A stretch of 48,968 nucleotides of DNA, from contig JAGPVP010000112.1 of NCBI GenBank assembly GCA_018066965.1, positions 1-48,968 on the forward strand. The letters run 5' to 3'. The notes under the pieces are model-generated. The model was given only the letters and a program-made list of their open reading frames with translations, was not told the DNA's origin and made no database searches. Of this stretch, positions 27,241 to 36,447 are shown in pieces; positions within the stretch are counted from its first letter, which is position 1; every line of letters begins with the position of its first letter. A program made the translations under genes and the position numbers. Source of the DNA: Zhongshania sp. Its GTDB lineage: Bacteria > Pseudomonadota > Gammaproteobacteria > Pseudomonadales > Spongiibacteraceae.

Positions 27241-30200
27241 ATGCTTTCAAGAATGCTGACTAATCCCCGCATGGTTGCGCTGCTTAGCGCGCTTATTTTG
27301 GTTGCAGGACTTGCCGCAGTGGCGAGTTTGCCACGTCTTGAAGACCCTCATATTGTTAATCGACATGCGATATTGGTGACGCCGTTTCCTGGTGCCAGTG
27401 CGGAGCGGGTTGAGAGTCTTATTGCTGAACCACTTGAAAATTCCATTAGGACTGTACCAGAGGTATTACATATTACCTCCCACTCCAGTGGTGGCGTGTC
27501 GGTCATAGTCGTGCAGCTAGATGATGCCGTACAGCAAGATGCGAGTAATCAACTTTGGGCTGAATTGCGGGATAAAATTCAACAAACGGCGCGGCAGCTA
27601 CCCGCTGGCGCTGGGGAACCGTATTTAGATACCGATCGGAATTACGCCTTCACCTGGATTGGCGCATTAAGTTGGGAGGGTGACGGACCAGCGGATTTGC
27701 TCCGCATAGGGCGGTATTCTGAAGAGCTCGCCAGTAGATTACGGAATTTAGCAGGCACCGATATTGTTAAAGTCGTTGGCGCGCCTAGCGAAGAAGTTCA
27801 GGTTAAAGTCGATGTCGTAAAAGCGGCCGCAGTCGGTCTCGATGTTCCTAAAATTGCAGCACTACTGGCGAATAGCGATGCTAAAACGGCGGCTGGTGAA
27901 TTAAGTAATGATACCCAGCGCATCGCCCTTGAGTTGATTGGCGGCTTTGATGCGGTTGAGCGAATACGGCGCACGCCTCTGCTAACACTGGCCGAAGGCG
28001 GATCGCTGCAGTTGCAGGATATCGCCAGCGTATATCGAGGCGAACCGGATGCGCCCCATGATATGGCCATTGTGAGCGGTGAGCGCGCGGTTGCGATTGG
28101 TTCGCGGATGTTGCCAGATATGCGGGGAGATCATTGGACGGCGGTGCTACAGGCCGAAGTCGCTGACTTTATGCAAACATTACCCGATGAAATCAAGCTC
28201 AAAGAACTCTTTGTTCAAGAGGGCTATAACGATGTCCGTCTCGGCGATTTAATTAATAATATATTACTGGGCTTTGTCTTCATCTTTGCGATTCTCCTTT
28301 TCACCTTGGGCTGGCGGTCTGCGGTGATCGTCGCGGTGTCACTGCCGCTAACAATGTTGTTTTCGCTGGCGTGTATGCGAATGACCGATATGCCTATTCA
28401 TCAGATGTCGGTGACAGGGCTAATCGTTGCATTGGGGATTATGGTCGATAACGCTATTGTGGTAGCCGACACCGTTATGCGTAACCGGCGTGATGGCTTT
28501 TCGGCCTCGGCGGCGGCAACCAAGGCGTTGCGTCATCTCTGGGTGCCCTTGCTTGGCTCTACCTTAACCACGGTATTAACGTTTATGCCGGTTGTGCTAA
28601 TGCCTGGGCCGGCAGGTGAATTTATTGGGCCCTTGGCGCGTGCAGTAATATTTTCATTAGTTGGCTCATGGATAATTTCACTGTTTATTATCGCGCCGGT
28701 GGCAGGTAAATGGCTGGCTAATAATCAGAGCAGTGGTGTTTCTGCGCCACGTTTAAATAGTTGGTTTCGTCGGCAATTAGCGTGGGTATTACTTCGGCCG
28801 CGGCGGATGATGTTGGTGGCGTGCGTATTACCCGTCTTGGGCTTTATTACTAGTCAAACCTTGCCAGAGCAGTTTTTCCCACCCTCAGATCGCGACATGA
28901 TCAATCTCGAATTGTATCTGCCGGAAGGTAGCAGTATTGAGCAAACTCGGCGCGCCACGGAGCAACTTACTGAGGTAATAAATAGTCATCCAGAAATTGA
29001 GTCTTTACATTGGTTTATTGGTCGCAATGCCTTGTCCTTTTATTACAATTTAAGCGATAGCAAAGACGGCGCCTCGTACTACGCGCAGACAATGATGAAG
29101 ATGGTGGATTTCAGTCAGGCTAACCGATTAATTGATGTATTACAGCGAGAATTGGACGAGAAATTTCCCAATTATCAAATTATTGTTCAGCGTCTTGCTC
29201 AAGGGCCACCAGCTAACGCACCGGTTGAACTTCGTTTGTATGGCAGTAGCCTGCCTCGATTGAAAGCCTTGGGCGATGAGCTGCGTAGGATCGCACAGGA
29301 AACCGACGGTGTGGTCCACGTCCGCGACTCGCTTGGTCAAGTTGTGCCCAAAATTTGGCTCGATATTAATGAGAGTGAAGCACAGCGCAGTCAGGTCGGT
29401 TTAAAAGATATCTCGTCTTTGTTGGCGGCGAGTATCGACGGTGTAGTTAGTAGCAGTATGTTGGATAGCACCCAACAACTGTCCGTTCGCGTTTCTGGCG
29501 CTGGGGTGAAAGCGTCTAGTATTGATACCTTAATGTCATTCCCCTTGGCCTTACCAACCGGAGCTAGGCCTTTGTCTGCCTTGGCAACGGTGGAGCTGTT
29601 GCCTGCACAAGCAAAGATTTCTCGCCGCGATGGTCGACGTGTCAATATGGTCGAAATCTTTATCAGGGATGATGTTCTTCCCGCCGAAGTATTGGGGCGC
29701 ATTAAAGCGCGATTGGTGGAAGAGGGGGTTGAGGTACCGGTCGGCTATAGCCTTGAGATTGGCGGTGAGTCCGAAAGTCGTAATCAGGCCGTAGGCAATC
29801 TCATGGGTAGCGTAGGAATTATTTTAGTGCTGCTCATTGTGACCGTGGTCATGGCCTTCGATTCCTTTCGTTTATCCGCCTTGGTGTTTATTGTTGCTAT
29901 TCAGTCTGCAGGTATGGGAATGCTTAGCCTGTGGCTTGGCCAATACCCCTTTGGGTTTACGGCAATTATTGGCTTAATGGGGTTGATGGGCTTGGCAGTG
30001 AACGCGGCGATAGTAATCCTAACCGAATTAAAAGCTTCACCACTGGCAATGACCGGCGACAAGGCAGAGATCGTCGATATTGTATCTGTGTGTACCAAGC
30101 ATATAAGCTCAACGACCATCACTACTGTCGCCGGGCTGATCCCTTTAATTCTGTCAGGGGGTGGGTTTTGGCCACCTTTTGCGGTGGTTTTGGCAGGTGG

Positions 30201-30318
30201 TACGGTGTTAACCACCATCTTGTCTTTGTTTTTTGTACCCGCCGCATTTTTGGTTTTAAGGAAACCGTATTTCCTGAAGTATTTACCGCAAAAGACGGGT
30301 GCAGAAATGGCCAAATGA
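27241..30318 (+). CDS. RND-family efflux permease
   Basis: A 1025-residue permease with the two-fold RND layout: a membrane helix, a large periplasmic loop, about five helices, and the same again. It would export lipophilic compounds by proton antiport. The N-terminal LPRLEDPHI, the VTPFPGASAERVE segment, and the fourth-helix motif GIMVDNAIVVADTV are visible. Asp403 matches AcrB Asp407, but the next residue is Asn404 instead of the second Asp of AcrB. The family with LPRLEDP is common in marine and pseudomonad bacteria and is less studied than AcrB. Substrates cannot be predicted. It forms an operon with the adaptor and is probably TetR-controlled. Confidence 0.93.
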   Translation: MLSRMLTNPRMVALLSALILVAGLAAVASLPRLEDPHIVNRHAILVTPFPGASAERVESLIAEPLENSIRTVPEVLHITSHSSGGVSVIVVQLDDAVQQDASNQLWAELRDKIQQTARQLPAGAGEPYLDTDRNYAFTWIGALSWEGDGPADLLRIGRYSEELASRLRNLAGTDIVKVVGAPSEEVQVKVDVVKAAAVGLDVPKIAALLANSDAKTAAGELSNDTQRIALELIGGFDAVERIRRTPLLTLAEGGSLQLQDIASVYRGEPDAPHDMAIVSGERAVAIGSRMLPDMRGDHWTAVLQAEVADFMQTLPDEIKLKELFVQEGYNDVRLGDLINNILLGFVFIFAILLFTLGWRSAVIVAVSLPLTMLFSLACMRMTDMPIHQMSVTGLIVALGIMVDNAIVVADTVMRNRRDGFSASAAATKALRHLWVPLLGSTLTTVLTFMPVVLMPGPAGEFIGPLARAVIFSLVGSWIISLFIIAPVAGKWLANNQSSGVSAPRLNSWFRRQLAWVLLRPRRMMLVACVLPVLGFITSQTLPEQFFPPSDRDMINLELYLPEGSSIEQTRRATEQLTEVINSHPEIESLHWFIGRNALSFYYNLSDSKDGASYYAQTMMKMVDFSQANRLIDVLQRELDEKFPNYQIIVQRLAQGPPANAPVELRLYGSSLPRLKALGDELRRIAQETDGVVHVRDSLGQVVPKIWLDINESEAQRSQVGLKDISSLLAASIDGVVSSSMLDSTQQLSVRVSGAGVKASSIDTLMSFPLALPTGARPLSALATVELLPAQAKISRRDGRRVNMVEIFIRDDVLPAEVLGRIKARLVEEGVEVPVGYSLEIGGESESRNQAVGNLMGSVGIILVLLIVTVVMAFDSFRLSALVFIVAIQSAGMGMLSLWLGQYPFGFTAIIGLMGLMGLAVNAAIVILTELKASPLAMTGDKAEIVDIVSVCTKHISSTTITTVAGLIPLILSGGGFWPPFAVVLAGGTVLTTILSLFFVPAAFLVLRKPYFLKYLPQKTGAEMAK

Positions 30319-30340
30319 TGTTGGCCAAAACCTGATGTTT

Positions 30341-30369
30341 AAGCGCTGGGTGTTGTCGCCAGCGCTTTT
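30341..30369 (+). terminator. Rho-independent terminator after the RND operon
   Basis: AAGCGCTGG and CCAGCGCTT form a nine-base-pair stem with a nine-base loop, ending in a short T-run (TTTTC). It starts 23 bases after the permease stop. Confidence 0.75.
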
Positions 30370-30458
30370 CTCACCGACATACAGTCGCTATTTTCTGATA
30401 TTGGAATGATGTACCTAGCTTAGCTACGGTGCTTTATCGCCGTATGTTTGCCAGTTAT

Positions 30459-30467
30459 TGTTATACT
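30459..30467 (+). promoter_or_regulatory. Extended -10 promoter for yibL
   Basis: TGTTATACT is an extended -10 element (TG-n-TATACT) 58 bases before the yibL start. No good -35 box is present at 17 bases, as is usual for extended -10 promoters. Confidence 0.45.
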
Positions 30468-30524
30468 GCGACCATGATTGGAGCGTATCGAAAGATAGCG
30501 CGGAATATTTGATGAGAGCAGGCC

Positions 30525-30881
30525 ATGAATTTAAACAAAGACATTCAGCAGTTAAATAATAAATTAGACCTATTGCGTCGTAAGTTAGATGATGCCAAGG
30601 CGAAAGATAATCAATCCTTGGTTCTGCAATTTAAACGCGAATTAGGTGTAGTTAGCAAAAAAATCGCTAGTATTAAAGGCATGCAGGACCGTAAGAATTC
30701 GGCCCAAAGCGAGGAATTGAAAGCGTTGGCATTTCATCGCAGCCTAAGTAAAGTCGAACAAGCAGATATGGGTAAGTTTAAGAAGTCTGTACGCGGTTTG
30801 GTTGTTGTTCATCCCTTGACGTCGCTGGGCAAAGAGATGGGCATTTCTGAAGTGACAGGCTATGCGCCAAAGCCTTTTTAG
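30525..30881 (+). CDS. yibL: YibL-family ribosome-associated protein
   Basis: A 118-residue basic protein with an N-terminal coiled-coil region (about residues 1-58) and a highly conserved C-terminal segment, EQADMGKFKKSVRGLVVVHP and TSLGKEMG, that closely resembles the end of E. coli YibL (120 residues). YibL is reported to be ribosome-associated; its function is not known. It has its own candidate promoter and stands between the RND terminator and the pirin gene. The start is preceded by GCAGGCC, a weak ribosome site. The family call rests on recalled sequence similarity in the C-terminal half. Confidence 0.85.
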   Translation: MNLNKDIQQLNNKLDLLRRKLDDAKAKDNQSLVLQFKRELGVVSKKIASIKGMQDRKNSAQSEELKALAFHRSLSKVEQADMGKFKKSVRGLVVVHPLTSLGKEMGISEVTGYAPKPF

Positions 30882-30995
30882 CGTGCATTGAAATCAAGAA
30901 GTAGGCATCGGTTGTAGTTTATATAAAGGCGTTAGCGCGGCGATAAAGGCAGAACGCTGAACTGAATTGCGAACTTAGCAACAAGCGAGGTGAAT

Positions 30996-31940
30996 ATGAG
31001 TGTGGCAGATAAAACAAATGAAGCGTCTGACTCCAGCAGTTGCCCAATCAAAGCGGAGCGCCCTGCTAGCCGGCGGGTAAATGGCAGCCAAAAAACCCTT
31101 GGTATAGGCATGACCATAGAGCGGTTTTTACCGAGTAAGCAACTTCGTATGATCGGCGCGTGGGCTTTTCTTGATCATATCGGGCCTGCAGATGTTAGTG
31201 ATAACGATGGTATTCAAGTTGGCCCGCACCCTCATACCGGATTACAAACGTTTACTTGGATGATTGAGGGTGAGCTGCTGCATCGCGATTCGCTGGGCTA
31301 CACCCAACTAATTCGGCCGGGGCAAGTTAATTTAATGACCGCGGGAAAGGGGATTAGTCACTCAGAGGAGTCTCCAGAGAATCGCCCTGCCGAATTTCAT
31401 GGTGCGCAGTTATGGATTGCATTGCCAGAGCAGTATCGGTTTATTGAACCGGCGTTTGAGCATTTTCCAACGCTTCCCAAATCGGAAATATCAGGGTTAG
31501 AGATTACCGTAATAGCGGGCGAGGCGTTTGGGCTTAGCGCGCCAGCGACATTTTATTCGCCATTAATGGCGGCAGACTTTTTTGCTAAAACCAGCGAGCT
31601 TGCGACATTAGCGCTTAATCCAGATTTTGAATATGGCGTTTTAGTGTTGGAGGGGAATATCAGTGTCGCCGGTGAAAGTCTTGATACCACTGAGCTTTTA
31701 TACCTTTCCTGTGGTCGTGAAAGTATCGACATTAAGGCAGATAAGGCTAGTCGATTTTTACTGATTGGCGGTGCGCCTTTTAAAGAAGATGTTTTAATGT
31801 GGTGGAATTTTATCGGTCGTAGCAAATATGAAATTAGTGGTTTTGTTGCTGATTGGAATAGTGGTGAATCTAAGGACTTTGGCAAAGTTGAAGGCTATCC
31901 AGGGAAGAGTCTGATGGCGCCGTTGGCACCGTGGGGATAG
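30996..31940 (+). CDS. Pirin-family cupin protein
   Basis: A 314-residue bicupin of the pirin family. The metal ligands of the N-terminal cupin are in place: His78 and His80 (GPHPHTG), His122 and Glu124 (GISHSEESP). IGAWAFLDHIGP precedes them. Bacterial pirins include quercetin dioxygenases and regulators of central metabolism; which applies here is not evident. The ATG at 30996 is chosen because GCGAGG lies five to eight bases upstream; a GTG two codons earlier is in frame. It is a single-gene unit by spacing (114 bases after yibL) and is followed by a 218-base stretch with structured RNA potential. Confidence 0.92.
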   Translation: MSVADKTNEASDSSSCPIKAERPASRRVNGSQKTLGIGMTIERFLPSKQLRMIGAWAFLDHIGPADVSDNDGIQVGPHPHTGLQTFTWMIEGELLHRDSLGYTQLIRPGQVNLMTAGKGISHSEESPENRPAEFHGAQLWIALPEQYRFIEPAFEHFPTLPKSEISGLEITVIAGEAFGLSAPATFYSPLMAADFFAKTSELATLALNPDFEYGVLVLEGNISVAGESLDTTELLYLSCGRESIDIKADKASRFLLIGGAPFKEDVLMWWNFIGRSKYEISGFVADWNSGESKDFGKVEGYPGKSLMAPLAPWG

Positions 31941-32078
31941 GCGAGCCCCGTGTTGTTCCGAAAAAAGATGTAAGTACGAAAATCGCCCCATCTACGCTGC
32001 TGCTTTCGGCTCACACAGCTTCCGTTTAATTAGTGCGCTCCTTACAACTCGCCGAACATCACAGAAGCGGAGTGGGGG

Positions 32079-32111
32079 TGCAGCCACTACTGACAATGAT
32101 AAGTAGCTGCA
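32079..32111 (+). other. Hairpin in the pirin downstream region
   Basis: TGCAGC, a CAC bulge and TACT pair with AGTA and GCTGCA around a ten-base loop. It lies 13 bases before the terminator stem at 32124. Together they could be the structured 3' end of the pirin mRNA or of a separate small RNA. Confidence 0.45.
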
Positions 32112-32123
32112 GTCCTAAGTTGA

Positions 32124-32143
32124 GGCCGCGGATGCGGCCTTTT
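32124..32143 (+). terminator. Terminator before the convergent lpxD gene
   Basis: GGCCGC-GGAT-GCGGCC is a six-pair GC stem with a four-base loop, followed by TTTTATAT. The T-run is on the plus strand only, so it ends plus-strand transcription from the pirin or from a small RNA, not the convergent lpxD gene. Confidence 0.75.
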
Positions 32144-32158
32144 ATATTACTGGCTACA

Positions 32159-33199
32159 TTACTCTGCTGGTAATAACGCTTTTAACTGCTTTTCAAGTTG
32201 TTTAATTCGATTTGCCATGTCATCTAGCTGGGTGTATCGCACCGAGTTTCGGCGCCATTTTTTAACGTCCTGCATCGGCGGTGTCGAGGCAAATACGCCG
32301 GCTTCGGTATTGCCCTTGGTGACAATGGTGCCGCCATGGAAGTGGCTATTATCGGCGATGCTAATGTGACCATTTATGGCCACAGCGCCTGCAACGGTAC
32401 AGTTTTCGCCGATGTTTGCACTGCCAGCTATACCCACACAACCTGCAATAGCAGAGCGTTTACCAATTTTGACGTTGTGGGCAATATGAACGAGATTGTC
32501 GATGATCACGCCGTCGTGGATAACGGTATTGCCTAGGGCGCCACGGTCTATCGAACAATTAGAGCCGATTTCTACATTATCGCCAACTACCACGGCACCT
32601 AATTGATGAATTTTCTTCCAGCCGTCGCGGCTAGGTGCGAAGCCAAAGCCGTCAGAGCCAATAACGGTTCCACTGTGGATTATGCAGCTTTTACCTAGAC
32701 TCACGCCGTGATAAATCACCACATTCGGGTGGATAAGGGTGTTGTCATCAATACTGGTGCGATCACCGATAGATACTCCAGAGTAAAGCCTAACACCGCT
32801 ACCGATACGAGCGTTCTCTCCCACCACACAATTAGCGCCAATGGAGGCACTGGGATCAATATCTGCGCTGGCGGCGACAACTGCGGAGGGGTGAATACCG
32901 GCAGGTAGTAATGATAGTGATTCAAATAGCGCAGACACCTTGGCGTAAGCGAGGTAGGTGTTGGCGACAATCAGCTTGTTACCGGCGTATTTGTCGGCAA
33001 AATCGGCGTTAAGAATAACAGCGCCGGTCGCGGATTCGGGCAGGTACTGTAAATAGGATTCTTGATTGATAAAGGACAGCTCAGATGCCGAAGCGCATTG
33101 CAAGTCTGCAATACCAGAGATTATGTGATCGGCATTGCCGACTAATTCGGCATCGAGGTATTCAGCCAGCGCTAGCAGGTTTATGTTCGTTTTATTCAT
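32159..33199 (-). CDS. lpxD: UDP-3-O-acylglucosamine N-acyltransferase (LpxD-type), isolated copy
   Basis: A 346-residue LpxD-like protein. The N-terminal uridine-binding domain (about 1-100) is followed by a left-handed beta-helix of hexapeptide repeats (about 103-290, many I-G-x-N turns) and a C-terminal helical tail. The catalytic histidine is His241 in NLVHIAHNV, and GSDGFGFAPSRDGWKKI is also conserved. LpxD adds the second acyl chain in lipid A synthesis. The ATG at 33199 has GGAGAG upstream; an open frame extends before it without similarity. It stands alone, not in the usual bamA-skp-lpxD-fabZ-lpxA cluster, so it may be a second copy or a relative with another substrate. Confidence 0.87.
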   Translation of the reverse strand: MNKTNINLLALAEYLDAELVGNADHIISGIADLQCASASELSFINQESYLQYLPESATGAVILNADFADKYAGNKLIVANTYLAYAKVSALFESLSLLPAGIHPSAVVAASADIDPSASIGANCVVGENARIGSGVRLYSGVSIGDRTSIDDNTLIHPNVVIYHGVSLGKSCIIHSGTVIGSDGFGFAPSRDGWKKIHQLGAVVVGDNVEIGSNCSIDRGALGNTVIHDGVIIDNLVHIAHNVKIGKRSAIAGCVGIAGSANIGENCTVAGAVAINGHISIADNSHFHGGTIVTKGNTEAGVFASTPPMQDVKKWRRNSVRYTQLDDMANRIKQLEKQLKALLPAE

Positions 33200-33473
33200 C
33201 GGGTTCTCTCCGTCGATACCCAGTTCAGCGCGCGTAGCGAGTTCATACGCGAAGCTAGGGTGTGATTGGATTGCAGGCCTGAATCGCAGTATAACTGCGT
33301 GCAATTAGGCATCTAATCCCCTGAGTAAAATGTATTTACCGACGTTTCGAAAACCTTGTCGGCATTGTACGCATCACAGGCTTATTGCATTTAGTTATTT
33401 TTGTGAAAATTTTGGTTTATGTGACGATATGTGCAGGTCTACCCAAAATTGTCGCTAGCAAGAGCCAGTCACC

Positions 33474-34385
33474 CTAGCTAGGCATGGTTTTTTTGTCCAT
33501 CTTTGCGACCACCATAACAAGTATTGCGCCAGCCACTAGCCCGATAACACCGTTAAATAGATTTTGGGCGAGCGCATTGGCAAGGCCGCCACTGAAAGCA
33601 TGTATATGAGAAAGGGCAAATCCTAGCTCAATATAGTGATCTACGCCGTGAGTTAATATGCCGCCACCAACCAGAAACATCGCCAAGGTGCCTACCACCG
33701 TTAATGTCTTCATGAGCGCGGGGGCCAACCATAGTAAAAATCCACCGATAGATTTTATGGCAGCAGTGCTGGATTTTAGTAAATATAAGCCAAGGTCATC
33801 AATTTTTACAATTAGTGCGACCAAACCATAAACGGCCAAGGTAATACTGACTGCGACAATAGACAAGACCAAGACCTGCTTGGCAAAGGGCGCTTCCTGA
33901 ACCGTGCTCAGCGCAATTACGATAATCTCTAAGCTCAAAATAAAGTCGGTGCGAATCGCGCCTTTAACTCGCTCTTTTTCCATGGCGAGTAAATCCGCAG
34001 AGCTATTTCCTGCCAGTGCTTTAGCTTGGGAATGATCTTTGGTGTTTCGATGGCTAATGGCATGCCAGACCTTCTCTGCGCCCTCAAAGCACAAATACAG
34101 GCCGCCAACCATCAACACCGGCGTAATCAACCAGGGCATAAATAAACTGGCTAATAAAACGATCGGCACAATGATGACTTTATTAAGCAGGGAGCCTTTG
34201 GCCACGGCCCACACCACTGGCAGTTCACGTTCAGCTCGCACATTGCCAACTTGCTCAGCGTTTACGGCTAAGTCGTCGCCCAATACACCGGCGGTCTTTT
34301 TAACTGCAACTTTAGACATTACTGAAATATCGTCCAGCAAGGTCGCAATATCATCAAATAGGGCTAAAAGGGAGCCGGCGGCCAT
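33474..34385 (-). CDS. yedI: DUF808 (YedI-like) inner-membrane protein
   Basis: A 303-residue membrane protein. The start MAAGSLLALFDDIATLLDD and the segment VKKTAGVLGDDL with RAERELPVVWAVAKGS closely match E. coli YedI. About six to eight hydrophobic segments follow, including paired ones near 80-115 and 150-205. The function of DUF808 proteins is not known. The ATG at 34385 is used because the family begins there and AAAGGA lies upstream; the frame is open for 14 more codons. It is a single gene, divergent from the lipoprotein gene and 274 bases before lpxD. Confidence 0.87.
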   Translation of the reverse strand: MAAGSLLALFDDIATLLDDISVMSKVAVKKTAGVLGDDLAVNAEQVGNVRAERELPVVWAVAKGSLLNKVIIVPIVLLASLFMPWLITPVLMVGGLYLCFEGAEKVWHAISHRNTKDHSQAKALAGNSSADLLAMEKERVKGAIRTDFILSLEIIVIALSTVQEAPFAKQVLVLSIVAVSITLAVYGLVALIVKIDDLGLYLLKSSTAAIKSIGGFLLWLAPALMKTLTVVGTLAMFLVGGGILTHGVDHYIELGFALSHIHAFSGGLANALAQNLFNGVIGLVAGAILVMVVAKMDKKTMPS

Positions 34386-34840
34386 GGGAAAAAAATCCTT
34401 TGGTGTGAATAAATATCGGCAAAGCATACTACATCAGTACGAATTAAATACGCTTTGGGTGCAGAGGATCTAGCAATATTCATTACGAGATTCTGGTCAA
34501 TTTTTTCTGCATCGAAATAGTATCTGCTTGTGATGATCTGACTTGGGGGAGCGCAACTCTTACAAGCTAAGTATCCAAGTCGACAAGTGGCGACACACAT
34601 TGGAGTAGGGGCAAGCAACGGCAGTACGCAAAATGACTACTTACTATTTAGCAAAAACTAATAACTAAGCGAGTAGTGCTTATTACTTAAAGCGGCGATA
34701 TAAGAACTCTGTGGTGACCGAATATTTACGCGGAACCTCTCGTTAGAAATGGTTCGCTAGAGTATAGTCGCAAGGTTTTCTAGCTTTGCCGTAACACAAT
34801 TTAAAATGGATTTCTAAGGTCTGCATTAATGGAGTTAGCA
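34386..34840. other. Long intergenic region without a recognised gene
   Basis: This 455-base gap separates the divergent yedI-like gene and the lipoprotein gene. It is AT-rich toward the right. I see only short chance open frames, no tRNA, no strong terminator and no convincing -35/-10 pair, although TATAGT at 34763-34768 is a possible -10 box for the lipoprotein. Confidence 0.5.
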
Positions 34841-36406
34841 ATGATCAATTTTTACAAATTTACCTCCGTAGTTTTGTTTTCTTCTGCTCTGCTAGCCTGT
34901 GGTGGCAGTGGTGGCAGTGGTGGAGGGTCTGGTAGTCCAGGCAATGAGGCTCAGAGCATTTCAGTAACACCTTCATTGGGCAAAGTCAGCCAAGTGAAAA
35001 TCGAAATTTATAAAGACGATGGACAGACTTTGCTGGGCAGCGCGACTATTGCCGATGAAGGCGGCATTGTGATGGATGTGGGAGGATATCAGGGCCCCAT
35101 TTTAGCTAAGATGACAGCGCTGCAAGATGCTACATATTTTGACGAGGCGGTGGGAACAAATATCGATTTGCCTGAAGGGCTAACCTTGCACGCGCTTAGT
35201 GGCAGTGTTGGTAATTTAGCAATCACGCCTTTAACAGAACTAGCTTACCAATTTGCCTTGGTACACGAAGCCTTTCCCCTTAGCGAGTCGTCAGTAGCTA
35301 TGTTGAATAGCGCGATCAATACAGTTTTTGCGCCTAATGTGAATAGTATTTTGTCCGCTCCCGCGCTGTTGGGTGATCCGGCGGTAACTAGTTTGGCTGA
35401 CGATGAAGCCGGCAATTATGCGCTGGTGCTGGCTGCTTTTGCCTTAGTCGCAGAATATGATGTCTCTGGCCAACCTGCCATCGCCACGTTAAATGCGCTA
35501 ACGCAAGACATTGCTGACGGTCGTATCGATGCTCAAAAAAATGGCGACCAGATTGCCAACTCGCCGTACAGTTCTTTTATGTTCGATTTTAATGTCGCTT
35601 TGGGCAAAGCAGCATCAAGCTATGATTATGCTGGGGATCAGAATGCAAGCGCTGTTTCGGATCTTGTTTTAGTGCTGCGAGAACCCGAGGGCGGAACTAG
35701 CACCGCTGTGGCATGCAATCAAACGTGGCAGCTTACAGATGGCTTGAACTACCAATTGGTTTACCAGCTAACAGAAGGATTAAATGGCTATATAACTACA
35801 ACGTCGTCGGATACTACTATATTAGGCGGTGTTGAGTTTAACGGCGAACAAACCTTCGAGGCGACCTCAGCTCTTGAGGTGGTAACTAGTATTGCTCCCG
35901 AGCAGGTTTTTGAGGTGACAAACTTAAGTTATCAAAGTGGTACAGAGACTGGTGAAGAATTGCTGGTACACGGTTTTATTGAAAGCAAAATTCAGGAAGG
36001 CTTTACCTTCGATACTATTGTCTCGAATACACCGAGTGAGCTTCTTCTCTTCAATTTGAATCGAGGTGATAGCTACAGCCAAACGTTTGAGCAAAATCAA
36101 AAGCAACAAGCTAATGGTATTCCACTTCAAGACTCAACGACGATAGTTGAGTATGAGATGCGGTACGTAGGCCGGGAAACTATTATTGTCCCTGCTGGCG
36201 CATTTGAAGCTTGTAAGTTTTCTATTTCGGGAGGACCGCGACGCGTACTGCTTAGCAGTGGTGCTGTTGTTGAGTTTAATGATGACGAAGCTAATGATTT
36301 TTGGATTTCAGTTGATAGCGGCCTATTACTTAGGCGTGTAGTGGGGCTAAATGAAGAGCTTTTATTAGAGGCGACAATTGCTGATCAAGCTATTAAGGGC
36401 AATTAA
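34841..36406 (+). CDS. Predicted lipoprotein of unknown function
   Basis: A 521-residue protein with a lipoprotein signal peptide: a hydrophobic stretch, the lipobox LLAC (lipidated Cys at about residue 20), then a flexible Gly/Ser-rich spacer (GGSGGSGGGSG). No Asp follows the Cys, so outer-membrane sorting is likely. The next part (about 40-115) looks like a small beta domain, followed by an alpha-helical part (about 120-270, with ITPLTELAYQFA) and a beta-rich C-terminal half (about 290-521). I recognise no enzyme motif. The ATG at 34841 is chosen because GGAG lies six bases before it; an ATG four codons earlier is in frame. It stands alone. Confidence 0.8.
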   Translation: MINFYKFTSVVLFSSALLACGGSGGSGGGSGSPGNEAQSISVTPSLGKVSQVKIEIYKDDGQTLLGSATIADEGGIVMDVGGYQGPILAKMTALQDATYFDEAVGTNIDLPEGLTLHALSGSVGNLAITPLTELAYQFALVHEAFPLSESSVAMLNSAINTVFAPNVNSILSAPALLGDPAVTSLADDEAGNYALVLAAFALVAEYDVSGQPAIATLNALTQDIADGRIDAQKNGDQIANSPYSSFMFDFNVALGKAASSYDYAGDQNASAVSDLVLVLREPEGGTSTAVACNQTWQLTDGLNYQLVYQLTEGLNGYITTTSSDTTILGGVEFNGEQTFEATSALEVVTSIAPEQVFEVTNLSYQSGTETGEELLVHGFIESKIQEGFTFDTIVSNTPSELLLFNLNRGDSYSQTFEQNQKQQANGIPLQDSTTIVEYEMRYVGRETIIVPAGAFEACKFSISGGPRRVLLSSGAVVEFNDDEANDFWISVDSGLLLRRVVGLNEELLLEATIADQAIKGN

Positions 36407-36447
36407 CGAATATTTTTGCCGAGTGATTGTATTTGGTATTTAGATGA

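Noticed and set aside
29931-30335. Plus-strand open frame of 134 codons overlapping the end of the RND permease
   Set aside because: It is a shifted-frame shadow of a strongly conserved membrane region and has no recognisable domain.
33200-33304. 35-residue N-terminal extension of LpxD
   Set aside because: It is not part of the LpxD fold. A good GGAGAG ribosome site precedes the ATG at 33199.
34364-34618. Small minus-strand open frame upstream of yedI
   Set aside because: No ribosome site, no similarity, and it overlaps the yedI start; treated as chance.
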